DNA of 64,000 nucleotides from an uncultured Sphingomonadaceae bacterium (GCA_947258815.1 CAMYJW010000014.1:1-64000), one strand, 5' to 3'. Shown: positions 50,585 through 61,651, counted from the stretch's first letter. Notes: generated by a model from the sequence alone, not told the origin. Made by a program: numbers and translations.

Positions 50585-51229
50585 TCAGTCCGTCTTCTGC
50601 ACGACCGGCTTCGATGTAAATTGCGTTCCGCCTGAGTCTTTCGCGCGTTTGGACGTCTTTTTCGCGGGTTTTTTGCTGGCTGCTTCGCTTTTTGCTTCGG
50701 CCTGTTGTTGCGCCATCCATTCAGCGACATTCTCACGCGTTGCCGGGCGACCGGGATAGCGGCAGCCGCGCGATTGGCCAATGCCTTTCAAGAAACCGCG
50801 CCGCGCCATCCCCGCCTGTATAGCGGCGCGAACCTTGCGTTCATGTTCGTTGGCGCCGGAAACTTCGCGGATCAGACCGCGAAACGGGATGAGCGATCCG
50901 ACTACGGTTTTACCAAGGCGTCCGGCGCTGATCCGGTCGCGCGTTTCCTGCGGCAGATCGAGATCGGGGCCCAGCGCCGCGTCAAGTTCCTCCACCGCGT
51001 TGATCAACGGAGCGCAACGGCTTAGTCCTTTAAGGTCGTACGGGCGCTGTGTGGCCTCTATCAGCGACTTTGGGATCTCCTGCTTATCGATATTGAGATC
51101 GGTGACTGGCGTTTTTGCAACATCGACGGCATCAGGATCATTTTCGCCCATTGGCTGATCCTGCTTGGCCAGCGCCGGACCGCAGCTTGCTGCCAGAGCA
51201 GCGGCCGCAACCAGAAAAAATCGTGCCAT
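50585..51229 (-). CDS. Secreted protein of unknown function
   Basis: This 214-aa product has a signal peptide (MARFFLVAAAALAASCGPALA, cleavage after ALA, or lipidation at the Cys). The mature part has LSRCAPLINAVEELDAAL, a GKTVVGSLIPFRGLIREVSG stretch, a short hydrophobic zone, CRYPGRPATRENVAEWMA, and a Lys-rich tail. Two Cys residues could form a disulfide. I recognise no family. The start is ATG 51229 with GGAGG 6 nt before it. It lies just downstream of the zinc protease gene on the same strand. Confidence 0.7.
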   Translation of the reverse strand: MARFFLVAAAALAASCGPALAKQDQPMGENDPDAVDVAKTPVTDLNIDKQEIPKSLIEATQRPYDLKGLSRCAPLINAVEELDAALGPDLDLPQETRDRISAGRLGKTVVGSLIPFRGLIREVSGANEHERKVRAAIQAGMARRGFLKGIGQSRGCRYPGRPATRENVAEWMAQQQAEAKSEAASKKPAKKTSKRAKDSGGTQFTSKPVVQKTD

Positions 51230-51277
51230 AATAACCTCCATGCGTCGAACAGGCCCCGCGCGAGAGGCAGACCGGAA

Positions 51278-52153
51278 CTATCCGCGCAAATTAGCAAACG
51301 TGTCACAGGCCTCATCGTTCCCGGTTTCAAGGCCGCGGCGCAACCACTCCATACGCTGCGCACTTGAACCGTGTGTGAAGCTTTCGGGATTTGGTCTCTG
51401 TCCGGCGCGTTTCTGCAACGTATCGTCGCCGATCGCGCTGGCCGCGCGCAAGCCTTCCTCAATATCGCCGCGTTCGATCAGGTTGCGGTTTCTGCCTGCC
51501 CATACGCCGGCATAGCAATCGGCCTGAAGCTCCATGCGCACTTGCAGATCATTTGCCCGGCGCTGGTCCTGCGCCTGGGCGCTGCGCACTTGAGCGGCCA
51601 TCCCGGTCAGCTTCTGGATGTGATGACCATATTCGTGGGCCATCACATAATAACGCGCGAAATCGCCTTTCGCGCCCATCTGCCGGGCCATCTGGTCGTA
51701 AAAGCTGGTGTCGATGTAAATGCCGTGATCGGCAGGGCAATAGAATGGCCCCATCGCGCTTTGCGCCGCGCCGCAGCCCGAACGGGTCCCGCCCTGATAG
51801 AAATTCAGCGTTGGCTGTTCGAACGCGATGTTGGCTTGTGCAAACAGCGGCGCCCAGGTTTCGTTGAGCGAACTCAGAGCGTTGCACGATTCAAGCGCAT
51901 ACTGATTCGTGCCGCAAATCTCTTCGGCGCTCTGCCCGGTCGTCTGCGATTGCTGCGTTGGCGCGCCTTGTTGCATGCTGCCGATCGTGCCCAGCATCTG
52001 GCCCGGATCAACGCCGAACACCAGCGCCGCGATGATCACGATCACGATCGTGCCGCAGCCCATCTTGCCGCCACCGCCCATCGGAAACCCGCCGCCGCCA
52101 CTGCCGCGATTGCGCACGCGGATATTTGCCGGGTTGAATTTGTTGAGCCGCAT
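51278..52153 (-). CDS. YpfJ-type neutral zinc metallopeptidase
   Basis: This 291-aa protein of the YpfJ (KPN_02809) family has a short cytoplasmic N-terminus (RNRGSGGGGFPMGGGGKMG), one membrane helix (about residues 32-48) and a periplasmic domain with the zinc motif HEYGHH at 173-178 and ELQADCYAGVWA, holding the third ligand. Conserved Cys residues (CGTNQYALESC, SGCG, FYCPAD) are present. The substrate is unknown. The gene starts at ATG 52153. Confidence 0.87.
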   Translation of the reverse strand: MRLNKFNPANIRVRNRGSGGGGFPMGGGGKMGCGTIVIVIIAALVFGVDPGQMLGTIGSMQQGAPTQQSQTTGQSAEEICGTNQYALESCNALSSLNETWAPLFAQANIAFEQPTLNFYQGGTRSGCGAAQSAMGPFYCPADHGIYIDTSFYDQMARQMGAKGDFARYYVMAHEYGHHIQKLTGMAAQVRSAQAQDQRRANDLQVRMELQADCYAGVWAGRNRNLIERGDIEEGLRAASAIGDDTLQKRAGQRPNPESFTHGSSAQRMEWLRRGLETGNDEACDTFANLRG

Positions 52154-52268
52154 GGCAAGCTTCCTTCCAGACTGTGTTCGCCCTTAAAAAAGACTGGACC
52201 ACAAGGGCCAACCTCTTTCAAGGAACGGACTTCACATCCCCCTAAAGCAGATTTCAACGGAGTCGGAA

Positions 52269-53024
52269 ATGATCCTTGAGGGCAAGCGCGCGCTGGTTAC
52301 CGGTTCGACATCGGGCATCGGCCTGGCGATAGCACGCGCGTTTCATGCCGAGGGCGCACAGATCGTGCTGTCCGGCTTTGGCGAGGCAGACGAAATCGCC
52401 GCGCTGTGCAGGGAGATGGACGCGCAGCATGTTGGCGCGGACCTTTCCAGCCGCGCCGGCGTCGAAGCGTTGATGGATGCGGCGGGCGAGGTGGATGTGC
52501 TCGTCAACAATGCCGGGATGCAGCATGTTGCTCCGGTTGAGGAATTTCCGGTCGAAAAATGGGATCTGATCATCGCGCTTAACCTGACGGCCGCTTTCGA
52601 TACGGCGCGGCGTGCGGTGCCGCATATGAAAGCGGCGGGGTGGGGGCGGATTATCAACATCGCCAGCGCCCACTCGCTGACCGCATCGCCCTATAAATCC
52701 GCATATGTTTCGGCAAAGCACGGGCTTTCCGGGCTGACCAAGACGCTGGCGCTGGAACTGGCGACGGACAATGTCACGGCCAACTGCATCAGCCCGGCCT
52801 ATGTCTGGACGCCGCTGGTGGAAAACCAGATTCCCGATACGATGATTGCCCGCAACATGTCGCGCGAGGACGTTATCGAGAATGTCATGCTGGAACGCCA
52901 GCCGACCAAAAAGTTCGTCCAGCCGGGCGATATCGGGGCGATGGCGGTTTTCCTGTGCCGCGATGAAGCCGCGAACATCACCGGTTCGAATATCACCGTG
53001 GATGGTGCCTGGACGGCGCAGTAG
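52269..53024 (+). CDS. bdhA: 3-hydroxybutyrate dehydrogenase
   Basis: This 251-aa short-chain dehydrogenase interconverts D-3-hydroxybutyrate and acetoacetate with NAD, used in breaking down polyhydroxybutyrate. It has TGSTSGIG, NNAGMQHVAPVEEFP (a typical BdhA segment), NIASAHSLTASPYKSAYVSAKHG with catalytic Ser/Tyr/Lys, and CISPAYVWTPLVENQIPD, which marks this family. ATG 52269 is convincing. It suggests that the cell can use poly-3-hydroxybutyrate. Confidence 0.9.
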   Translation: MILEGKRALVTGSTSGIGLAIARAFHAEGAQIVLSGFGEADEIAALCREMDAQHVGADLSSRAGVEALMDAAGEVDVLVNNAGMQHVAPVEEFPVEKWDLIIALNLTAAFDTARRAVPHMKAAGWGRIINIASAHSLTASPYKSAYVSAKHGLSGLTKTLALELATDNVTANCISPAYVWTPLVENQIPDTMIARNMSREDVIENVMLERQPTKKFVQPGDIGAMAVFLCRDEAANITGSNITVDGAWTAQ

Positions 53025-53081
53025 AGAAAAATACGCGCCGGTTCATCTTGCCGCTACGTTTGTGGTGTATAGGATCGCCCC

Positions 53082-54578
53082 ATGAACAGGGGCCGTAGCA
53101 TTATTTTCCGTTGTATTTCGCTGCTTTGCGTGGCGACGCTTGTTGCGCCTTCCATCGCCGAAGCAAGCCGCAGGCAAGACCGTGCCATTGAAAAGCGCAT
53201 GCGCAAGCACATCGAGGTTCTGGCCAGCGATGAATACGAAGGCCGCGAGCCCGGAACGGCTGGTGAGGCCAAAACGCTTAAATATCTCGCGAGGCAATGG
53301 TTCAAGCTGGGCCTTGTTTCGGGCACCAACGATCCCGGCAATGAGTGGTTTGCGCCGCTTGCGCTGGTTGCACGCGAACCGGCAACATCCACCGCGCAGT
53401 TCAGGCGCAGGGGCCGCAGGGTTTCCGTGCCCGATAGCGAAACCCTGATGCTGACATCGGGCAAGCGCAGTCTGATTCGCAATGCGCCGCTGTTGTTCGT
53501 CGGCAATGGAGAGGGTCTGGATCTCAGGCGGACCGAACTGGCGGGCCGGGTCGCGGTTATCCTTGATGGCGACGTTGATGACAGCAAACGCCAGTCCGCG
53601 CTGCTGGCGGCGGGGGCTTCAGGCGTGCTTACCGTGCTCGATGCCGATCGCACGCTTGCGCAGGTTTCAGCCCGGCGCGAACGGACGGGCTATGCCTTGT
53701 CGGACGATACGCTGGGCGGGGATCTTGAGGGGTTCATCACCAGGGCCGGAATGGATCAGCTGCTCAGGGGCACCCGCTATTCGCTCAAGGGGCTTGAGCG
53801 TGTGGCCAAGCGCCGGAACTTTTCCCCGCGCCGGCTGGGGGTCACCGCTTCGCTGGAGGCGACAACGCGTGAAACCACGATCCTCACGCACAATCTGATC
53901 GGCATGATTCCGGGCAGACGGCCGGCGACCGGCGCGGTTCTGTTCATCGCGCATTGGGATCATTTCGGAATCTGTGGCGAACAGACCGCAGAGGACGCGA
54001 TCTGCAATGGCGCGATAGACAACGCCAGCGGCGTCGCGGCGATGACGGAGATCGCGCGTCAGCTGTTGCGCAGCAAGCGGGTTTTCGATCGCGACATCTA
54101 TTTTCTGGCAACCACGGCTGAAGAGTTCGGTTTGCTGGGCGCGCATGGTTTTGCGGAAAATCCGCCGTTGCCGCTGACCCAGGTCGTCGCCGCGTTCAAT
54201 CTTGATAGTATCGCGCTTGCGCCGCGCGGCACGCCGCTGGGCATCGTCGGTCGGGGGATGACCGGGCTTGACGATGCGATCGCGCAAGTTGCGGCCTTGG
54301 AAGGCCGACGCATTATCGAATCGGACGAAGCCAACACCTATGTGCGCCGTCAGGATGGCTGGGCGCTGCTTCAGCACGATATTCCCACGGTGATGGTGAC
54401 AAGCGCTTATGGCGATATCGACCGGATGCGCCGCTATTTCGAATCGCACTATCATCGGCCGAGCGACAATTTCGGTCGCAAGATCGAACTTGGCGGCGCG
54501 GTTGAGGACGTGAAGTTCCACGTCGCGCTGGCAAACTGGTTTGCCGATGCCGGGAAATACGTGCCGGCGGGCCAGTAA
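53082..54578 (+). CDS. Secreted M28-family zinc aminopeptidase
   Basis: This 498-aa exported peptidase has a signal peptide (IIFRCISLLCVATLVAPSIAEA) and a PA-type insert before the catalytic domain. Zinc ligands are visible: His in IAHWDHFG, bridging Asp in GAIDNASGVAA, catalytic Glu pair in TTAEEFGLLGAHG, Asp in FNLDSIAL, and His in SHYHRPSD. It may release amino acids from peptides. A TATAGG lies 8 nt before ATG 53082, as for bamD, which fits a leaderless mRNA. Confidence 0.9.
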   Translation: MNRGRSIIFRCISLLCVATLVAPSIAEASRRQDRAIEKRMRKHIEVLASDEYEGREPGTAGEAKTLKYLARQWFKLGLVSGTNDPGNEWFAPLALVAREPATSTAQFRRRGRRVSVPDSETLMLTSGKRSLIRNAPLLFVGNGEGLDLRRTELAGRVAVILDGDVDDSKRQSALLAAGASGVLTVLDADRTLAQVSARRERTGYALSDDTLGGDLEGFITRAGMDQLLRGTRYSLKGLERVAKRRNFSPRRLGVTASLEATTRETTILTHNLIGMIPGRRPATGAVLFIAHWDHFGICGEQTAEDAICNGAIDNASGVAAMTEIARQLLRSKRVFDRDIYFLATTAEEFGLLGAHGFAENPPLPLTQVVAAFNLDSIALAPRGTPLGIVGRGMTGLDDAIAQVAALEGRRIIESDEANTYVRRQDGWALLQHDIPTVMVTSAYGDIDRMRRYFESHYHRPSDNFGRKIELGGAVEDVKFHVALANWFADAGKYVPAGQ

Positions 54579-54603
54579 GCGCGTGCCAGAGAGCGCGCGA
54601 TAG

Positions 54604-56226
<1,623 letters not shown>

Positions 56227-56235
56227 GCTGAAACC

Positions 56236-57423
56236 ATGACCCCGGCTGCGCGCGTGCAGGGCGCGATCGAGATACTCGATCTGGTGATCGAAGCCGCGCG
56301 CGGTAATGGTCCGCCTGCTGACCGGATCATTGCCGACTGGTTTCGCACGCGCCGTTTTGCCGGAAGCAAGGATCGCCGTGCGGTGCGCGAACTGGCCTAT
56401 GGCGCGATCCGCGCGTGTGGCGAAGTGCCGAAGAGCGGCAGAGCGGCGATGCTGCGCATGGCCGCGGATGACGATGCGCTTCGCTGCCTGTTCGACGGCT
56501 CTACCTATGGTCCGGCACCTGTTGACCCGCATGAGCCGGTGGCGAGCGCAGGCGTTGCGCCGGACTGGCTTATCCGGCGTTTGCAGGCCAGCGGCATCGG
56601 GGATGAGGAATCGCGTGCGCTGCTGGGGCGTGCGCCGCTCGACATTCGGATCAATACGATCAAGGCATCGCGTGACACGCTGGACCTGCCGGTGGAGGCA
56701 GAACCCGCTCCCGCTCCAGCGCCGCATGCACTGCGTCTGCCGGCGGGAACCCGGGTTGAGCAATGGGATGCTTTCAGGGCAGGGCAGATTGAAGTTCAGG
56801 ATGCAGGCTCGCAGCTGGCCTGTGGCGCTCTCGACGCGCGGCCGGGAGAAACGGTTGTCGATTTGTGTGCCGGAGCGGGCGGGAAAACGCTGGCTCTGGC
56901 CGCCGCGATGGATAATCGCGGACACCTGATCGCCAGCGATACGGACCGCGGGCGATTGTCGAAGCTGGGGCCAAGGGCAGCGCGGGCCAGTGTCAGTATT
57001 GCCGAGACCGTGCTGCTCAATCCCGGACAGGAATTGGAAGCCCTGGCGGATTGTGTTGGCAAGGCGGACGCCGTGCTGGTCGATGCGCCGTGTTCGGGAA
57101 CTGGCACCTGGCGGCGCAATCCCGAATCGCGCTGGCGGCTTACACCGTCGCAGATAGAACGCTATTGCGCGACGCAGGCGCGGCTGCTCGATATCGCGGC
57201 GGCGCTGGCGCGCCCCGGCGGCAGGCTGTGCTATGTCGTCTGTTCGCTGCTGGATGAGGAAGGGACGAACCAGATCGACGCGTTTCTGGCGCGTCAGCCG
57301 GAATGGAAAGTCGAGAATTCTGCGCTTTCTTTCGGCGAAAACCGCAATAATGGTATTCGGCTCAGTCCGTTTCGCGATGGGACGGACGGCTTTTTCATCG
57401 CGCGACTGTCACGCGTGTGCTAG
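56236..57423 (+). CDS. RsmB/NOP-family rRNA (cytosine-C5) methyltransferase
   Basis: This 395-aa enzyme has the RsmB pattern: an N-terminal NusB-like or RNA-binding region, the AdoMet motif VVDLCAGAGGKTLALA, and the two catalytic Cys, in DAPCSGTGTWRRNPE and YVVCSLLDEEG. It methylates C5 of a cytosine in rRNA, most likely 16S C967. Whether it is RsmB itself or another NOP-family member cannot be settled here. The gene follows guaB closely; a TPR gene follows. Confidence 0.87.
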   Translation: MTPAARVQGAIEILDLVIEAARGNGPPADRIIADWFRTRRFAGSKDRRAVRELAYGAIRACGEVPKSGRAAMLRMAADDDALRCLFDGSTYGPAPVDPHEPVASAGVAPDWLIRRLQASGIGDEESRALLGRAPLDIRINTIKASRDTLDLPVEAEPAPAPAPHALRLPAGTRVEQWDAFRAGQIEVQDAGSQLACGALDARPGETVVDLCAGAGGKTLALAAAMDNRGHLIASDTDRGRLSKLGPRAARASVSIAETVLLNPGQELEALADCVGKADAVLVDAPCSGTGTWRRNPESRWRLTPSQIERYCATQARLLDIAAALARPGGRLCYVVCSLLDEEGTNQIDAFLARQPEWKVENSALSFGENRNNGIRLSPFRDGTDGFFIARLSRVC

Positions 57424-57483
57424 GTTTGTGGCTGAGCCACGTCTTGGATTTTCAGGATCGCCAGTTTGTTCAAGGAATACCTG

Positions 57484-57990
57484 ATGCGTTTCACTCCCGC
57501 TGCGCTGGCGTTGTCAGCTCTTGCTGCTGTCACGTCGAGCATGACTTATTCCGCTCCGCGCGAAAACCTTGATCCGCGCGCTGCCGCGCTTGTCGCCCAG
57601 GGGCGCGCGGCGCAGGCGGCTGGCAATGTGAACGAAGCGATCGATGCGTTTGAAGCTGCGCTGGTGGTGCAGCCTGGCAGCGTTGCGATATTGCTCAACA
57701 TGGCGGGTGCCACGCGGCTTCAGGGCATGCAGGGCAAGGCTTTGCACTATTATCGCGAGGCGCTGGAAAGCGATCCGCGCAATCTTGCCGCGATCGCGGG
57801 TGAAGGCGCGGCGCTTGCAGAAAAAGGCGCGGTTGAAAAGGCGCGGCGTAATCTGGCGCGCCTCAAAGGGATGTGCGGCATCGATTGTGAGGCCACCCGC
57901 CAGCTTGCAGCCGTGATTGATAAAGGCCCTGGGCCGCGCGTTGTGCGTGCGGACGCAGTCAAACCCGAACCTGTCGTGAGTGAGAACTAG
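57484..57990 (+). CDS. Exported tetratricopeptide-repeat protein
   Basis: This 168-aa protein has a probable signal peptide (MRFTPAALALSALAAVTSSM). Two to three TPR repeats follow (AQGRAAQAAGNVNEAIDAFEAALVVQPG, then LHYYREALESDPRNLAAIAGEGAAL in short pieces), with a Cys pair in MCGIDCEA. TPR proteins bind other proteins, but no partner is visible. ATG 57484 has AAGGA upstream; the frame open 6 codons earlier is a chance extension. Confidence 0.75.
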   Translation: MRFTPAALALSALAAVTSSMTYSAPRENLDPRAAALVAQGRAAQAAGNVNEAIDAFEAALVVQPGSVAILLNMAGATRLQGMQGKALHYYREALESDPRNLAAIAGEGAALAEKGAVEKARRNLARLKGMCGIDCEATRQLAAVIDKGPGPRVVRADAVKPEPVVSEN

Positions 57991-58004
57991 GGCCAGAACC
58001 CAGG

Positions 58005-58487
58005 CTAGATCAGATCGCGAAATTCGTCGAGAACGGCGCGATAGACGCGTTTCTTGAAGGGCACGATCAGATCGGGAAGCTGGCGCGGTTCAACCCATTT
58101 CCACTCGTAAAACTCGGGTGGTTTGTGCGCATCGAGCCGGATATCGTCATCGCTGCCGGCAAAACGGCCCAGAAACCAGTGCTGTCTCTGGCCGCGAAAC
58201 CTGCCCTTCCACAGCTTGCCGAGCAGTTCATCGGGCAGATCGTAAAGCAGTTCTTCGCCGGTGCGCGCGATCAGTTCGACATGCGGCGCGGTTACCCCGG
58301 TTTCTTCCCACAGCTCTCGCAATGCCGCGGCTTCAAGGTCTTCGCCGTCATCGACGCCGCCTTGCGGCATCTGCCACCAGTCACCTTCGCGATTGTCGAT
58401 ACGTTTGCCGACGAAAGCCTTGCCGTCCGCGTTAACAAGCATGACGCCGACGCACGGGCGATAAGGCAGGTTGGAAAAATCAGTCAT
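58005..58487 (-). CDS. rppH: RNA pyrophosphohydrolase (Nudix)
   Basis: This 160-aa Nudix enzyme removes pyrophosphate from the 5' end of mRNA to start decay, or acts on dinucleoside polyphosphates. It has YRPCVGVMLVNADGKAFVGKR and DWWQMPQGGVDDGE, with the Nudix box continuing as ALRELWEETGV. The length and HWFLGRF and PFKKRVY C-terminal segments fit RppH. ATG 58487 (MTDFSNLPYRP) is chosen; a longer frame extends 19 codons further. It diverges from korA across a 253-bp AT-rich gap. Confidence 0.9.
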   Translation of the reverse strand: MTDFSNLPYRPCVGVMLVNADGKAFVGKRIDNREGDWWQMPQGGVDDGEDLEAAALRELWEETGVTAPHVELIARTGEELLYDLPDELLGKLWKGRFRGQRQHWFLGRFAGSDDDIRLDAHKPPEFYEWKWVEPRQLPDLIVPFKKRVYRAVLDEFRDLI

Positions 58488-58740
58488 GTGAGGAGGGGAT
58501 TCCGGATAAATGGATGATTGTGAATAACATACAAATTCGGGCAAAAACGGACAAAATCGTGTGAATTCTAGTCAAATGTCTTGCTAACGCACGCATCCGG
58601 GAGTTGATTGTTGTGGATTGGAGCCGCATTGGCGGATGGTTACGGTTTTGGGGCTAAGAGTTTTTCTCAATTGCTTCGCGTAACGATCCGTTTAGTGCCT
58701 GAGTGCGAACAACGTACAGGCTCCGCCGCAGAGGAAGAAG
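58488..58740. other. Long AT-rich divergent intergenic region (rppH / korA)
   Basis: This 253-bp gap separates divergent rppH and korA. Its base composition looks clearly more AT-rich than the surroundings by eye. TTGTGAATAACATACAA (58518-58534) is an imperfect TTGT-N9-ACAA palindrome. GAGGAAGAAG directly before korA is the ribosome binding site. No gene is evident; regulatory sites for korA are likely but not identified. Confidence 0.5.
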
Positions 58741-60621
58741 ATGGCAACAGTTTCAGCAGACCGGAATGTCGCTCCGGAAGCGACCGCAACGGGAACTCCC
58801 GAAGCCGTCGTGGTGCGCTTCGCTGGAGATTCCGGTGATGGAATGCAGCTCACGGGCGGACAGTTCACATTGTCAACCGCGCTCGCGGGCAACGATCTTG
58901 CAACATTCCCGGATTTTCCCGCCGAAATTCGCGCGCCGCAAGGCACGCTGTTTGGTGTTTCCGCGTTCCAGATCAATTTCGGTTCGACCGACATCACCAC
59001 CGCGGGCGATGCTCCCGATGTGCTGGTTGCGATGAACCCGGCCGCGCTCAAGACCAATGTTGACGCGCTCAAGCCGGGCGGTCTGGTCATCATCGACACG
59101 GGGGAGTTCACAAAGCGCAATCTCGACAAGGCAAAATACGATGTCAGCCCGCTTGAGGATGACAGCCTGTCGAAATGGGATGTTCTGGCATTCAACATCA
59201 GCGAACTCACGATCGAAGCGGTCAAGCCGTTTGGCCTTGGCAACAAGGAAGCGCTGCGCTGCAAAAACATGTGGACGCTGGGGCTGGCGCTGTGGATGTT
59301 CGATCGCGATCGTGAACCGATTGTCGCCTGGCTGAACAGCAAGTTCGCCAAAAAGCCGGAACTGGCAGAGGCGAATATTGCGGCCCTCAATGCCGGACAC
59401 GCGTATGGCGAAACGGCCGAACTTTCCGGCCCGATCAAAAAGCTGCATGTGGAAGCGCTGGCGGCGGAACCCGGCCTGTATCGAACGGTGACGGGTGCCG
59501 AGGCGATCAGCATCGGGCTGGTCGCGGGCGCGCAACTGGCCGGACTGCCGATCTTTTTCGGCGGCTATCCGATCACACCTGCCAGTGCGATTCTGCACAA
59601 TCTGGTGAAGATGAAAGAGTTTGGCGTCACCACGTTTCAGGCCGAGGATGAGATTGCGGCGATCTGTGCGGCTATCGGCGCATCCTATGCAGGCCAGCTT
59701 GGCGTCACCTCGTCATCGGGGCCGGGAATTGCGCTCAAGGGTGAGGCAATGGGCCTCGCGATCATGACAGAGCTTCCGCTGGTGATCGTCAATTCCCAGC
59801 GGGGCGGCCCGTCCACCGGGCTGCCGACCAAGACCGAACAGTCCGATCTCTATCAGGCGATCTATGGACGCAATGGCGATGCGCCGATGCCGGTTATCGC
59901 CGCGCGTTCGCCGTCAGACGCCTTTGAATGCGCGATTGAGGCGTGCCGCATCGCGGTGCAGTTCATGACCCCGGTGATACTGCTGACCGATGGCTATATC
60001 GCCAACGCTGCCGAGCCATGGAAAGTGCCCGATCCTGCGCAGTTCGATCCGTTTCCCGTTACATTCCTTGAATCGAAGAACGGCGATGATCGTTTGCTGC
60101 CGTTCAAGCGCGACGATCGCGGTGTGCGCCCATGGATCAAGCCGGGCACGCCAGACCTGATGCACCGGATCGGCGGCATCGAAAAAGGCGTCGATACCGG
60201 GAACATCGATTACTCGCCCGATGTGCATCAGGCCCAGACCGATGCACGTATCGCCAAGGTCAATAATGTCGCCGATTCCACGCCGGATCAGGACGTATGT
60301 CTGGGCGAAACCTCAGGCACGCTGGCCGTCGTCGGCTGGGGATCGACGTTTGGGCCGATCCATCAGGCGGTGCGCCGCGCCCGCGCGAAAGGCCTGGATG
60401 TCAGCCACATTCATGTTCGCCATGTCTGGCCGTTGCCGAACAACCTTGGCGATCTGCTTAAAGGTTATGACAAGGTGCTGGTGCCCGAGATGAATTCTGG
60501 ACAGTTCAAAACCGTGCTGCGCGATCAGTTCCTGATCGATGCAAGGCCGCTCAACAAGGTTTCGGGCCAGCCCTTTACCATTGCCGAGCTTGAAACCGCC
60601 ATTGCAGACCTGCACGGCTGA
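58741..60621 (+). CDS. korA: 2-oxoacid:ferredoxin oxidoreductase, fused gamma-alpha subunit
   Basis: This 626-aa subunit of a thiamine-pyrophosphate enzyme combines the gamma domain (VVVRFAGDSGDGMQLTGGQF, residues ~22-200) and the alpha domain (GGYPITPASAILHNL onward). With the beta subunit KorB it oxidatively decarboxylates 2-oxoglutarate (or another 2-oxoacid) and reduces ferredoxin. Substrate preference is inferred from the Kor-type fused architecture. GGAAGAAG lies before the ATG. korB follows after 13 bp. It is an unusual route for an aerobic alphaproteobacterium beside the normal 2-oxoglutarate dehydrogenase. Confidence 0.9.
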   Translation: MATVSADRNVAPEATATGTPEAVVVRFAGDSGDGMQLTGGQFTLSTALAGNDLATFPDFPAEIRAPQGTLFGVSAFQINFGSTDITTAGDAPDVLVAMNPAALKTNVDALKPGGLVIIDTGEFTKRNLDKAKYDVSPLEDDSLSKWDVLAFNISELTIEAVKPFGLGNKEALRCKNMWTLGLALWMFDRDREPIVAWLNSKFAKKPELAEANIAALNAGHAYGETAELSGPIKKLHVEALAAEPGLYRTVTGAEAISIGLVAGAQLAGLPIFFGGYPITPASAILHNLVKMKEFGVTTFQAEDEIAAICAAIGASYAGQLGVTSSSGPGIALKGEAMGLAIMTELPLVIVNSQRGGPSTGLPTKTEQSDLYQAIYGRNGDAPMPVIAARSPSDAFECAIEACRIAVQFMTPVILLTDGYIANAAEPWKVPDPAQFDPFPVTFLESKNGDDRLLPFKRDDRGVRPWIKPGTPDLMHRIGGIEKGVDTGNIDYSPDVHQAQTDARIAKVNNVADSTPDQDVCLGETSGTLAVVGWGSTFGPIHQAVRRARAKGLDVSHIHVRHVWPLPNNLGDLLKGYDKVLVPEMNSGQFKTVLRDQFLIDARPLNKVSGQPFTIAELETAIADLHG

Positions 60622-60634
60622 GGAGGAAGAACCA

Positions 60635-61651
60635 ATGAATGAAATGACCTCCATCGAAACGACGCTCAAGGATTGGGAAACCGATCAGGAAGTGCGCTGG
60701 TGCCCCGGTTGCGGCGATTATGCGATCCTGAAAGCGGTGCAGCGCACGCTGCCGCAAATTGGCGCTGACCCCAAGAATACCGTGTTCGTATCGGGAATCG
60801 GCTGCTCCAGCCGCTTTCCCTATTATGTTGAAAGCTATGGATTTCACACGATCCATGGCCGAGCCCCCGCATTTGCAACCGGTGTCAAGCTGGCCAATCC
60901 TGAACTGGATGTCTGGATCGTCACCGGTGATGGCGATGGCATGTCGATCGGCGGCAACCACACGATGCATATCCTGCGCCGCAACCTCGATTGCCAGATC
61001 ATGCTGTTCAACAACGAGATTTACGGTCTGACCAAGGGGCAGTATTCGCCGACAAGCCGGTTGGGAACGTCGAGTCCGTCATCGCCGCAAGGTTCGGTTG
61101 ACCGGCCGGCATCGCCTTGCGCTTTCGCGCTGGGTTCGGGCGCGCGTTTCATTGCGCGCGGTTTCGATGTTTCGAAGAAGCTGCCCGATGTCCTGAAGGC
61201 CGCGCATGCGCACAAGGGCGCGGCGTTCATCGAGATTTTCCAGAACTGCATTGTCTATAACAAAGACGTGTTCCACGATTTTGCCGCACCCAAGGGCGCA
61301 GAGGATCAGCAGTTGTGGTGCAATGATGGGGAACCGCTGCTGTTTGCGGGCGGAACCAAGGGCATTGCACTTGATGAGCCGACATGCACGCTGAAGATTG
61401 TCGATGTTGTCGACGATGACTGGAAAGCGGCGGGTGTTGCCGTTCACAACACCAAAAACCGCGCGTTGGCGCATATGCTGGTAGAGCTGCCTTTCGGACC
61501 GTTCCCGATGGCGCTGGGCGTTTTGTATGACGATCCGCGTCCGACATTTGAGGGCGCCGTTGCTGAGGAGCGCGCAAAATCGATCGCCGGGAAGGCGCCC
61601 GATCTGGGCAAGTTGCTGGGCGCGGGGCAGAGCTGGACTGTCAAAGGCTAG
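60635..61651 (+). CDS. korB: 2-oxoacid:ferredoxin oxidoreductase, beta subunit
   Basis: This 338-aa subunit binds thiamine pyrophosphate and a [4Fe-4S] cluster. The cluster ligands are likely in WCPGCGDYAIL, GIGCSSRFP and the later NCIVYN. The cofactor motif is IVTGDGDGMSIGGNHTMHILRRN, read here as GDGDGMSIG followed by NNEIYGLTKGQYSPTS. AGGAGGAAGA precedes ATG 60635. The gene ends in a Lys-rich end with no delta (ferredoxin-like) subunit nearby, so an outside ferredoxin is needed. Confidence 0.92.
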   Translation: MNEMTSIETTLKDWETDQEVRWCPGCGDYAILKAVQRTLPQIGADPKNTVFVSGIGCSSRFPYYVESYGFHTIHGRAPAFATGVKLANPELDVWIVTGDGDGMSIGGNHTMHILRRNLDCQIMLFNNEIYGLTKGQYSPTSRLGTSSPSSPQGSVDRPASPCAFALGSGARFIARGFDVSKKLPDVLKAAHAHKGAAFIEIFQNCIVYNKDVFHDFAAPKGAEDQQLWCNDGEPLLFAGGTKGIALDEPTCTLKIVDVVDDDWKAAGVAVHNTKNRALAHMLVELPFGPFPMALGVLYDDPRPTFEGAVAEERAKSIAGKAPDLGKLLGAGQSWTVKG

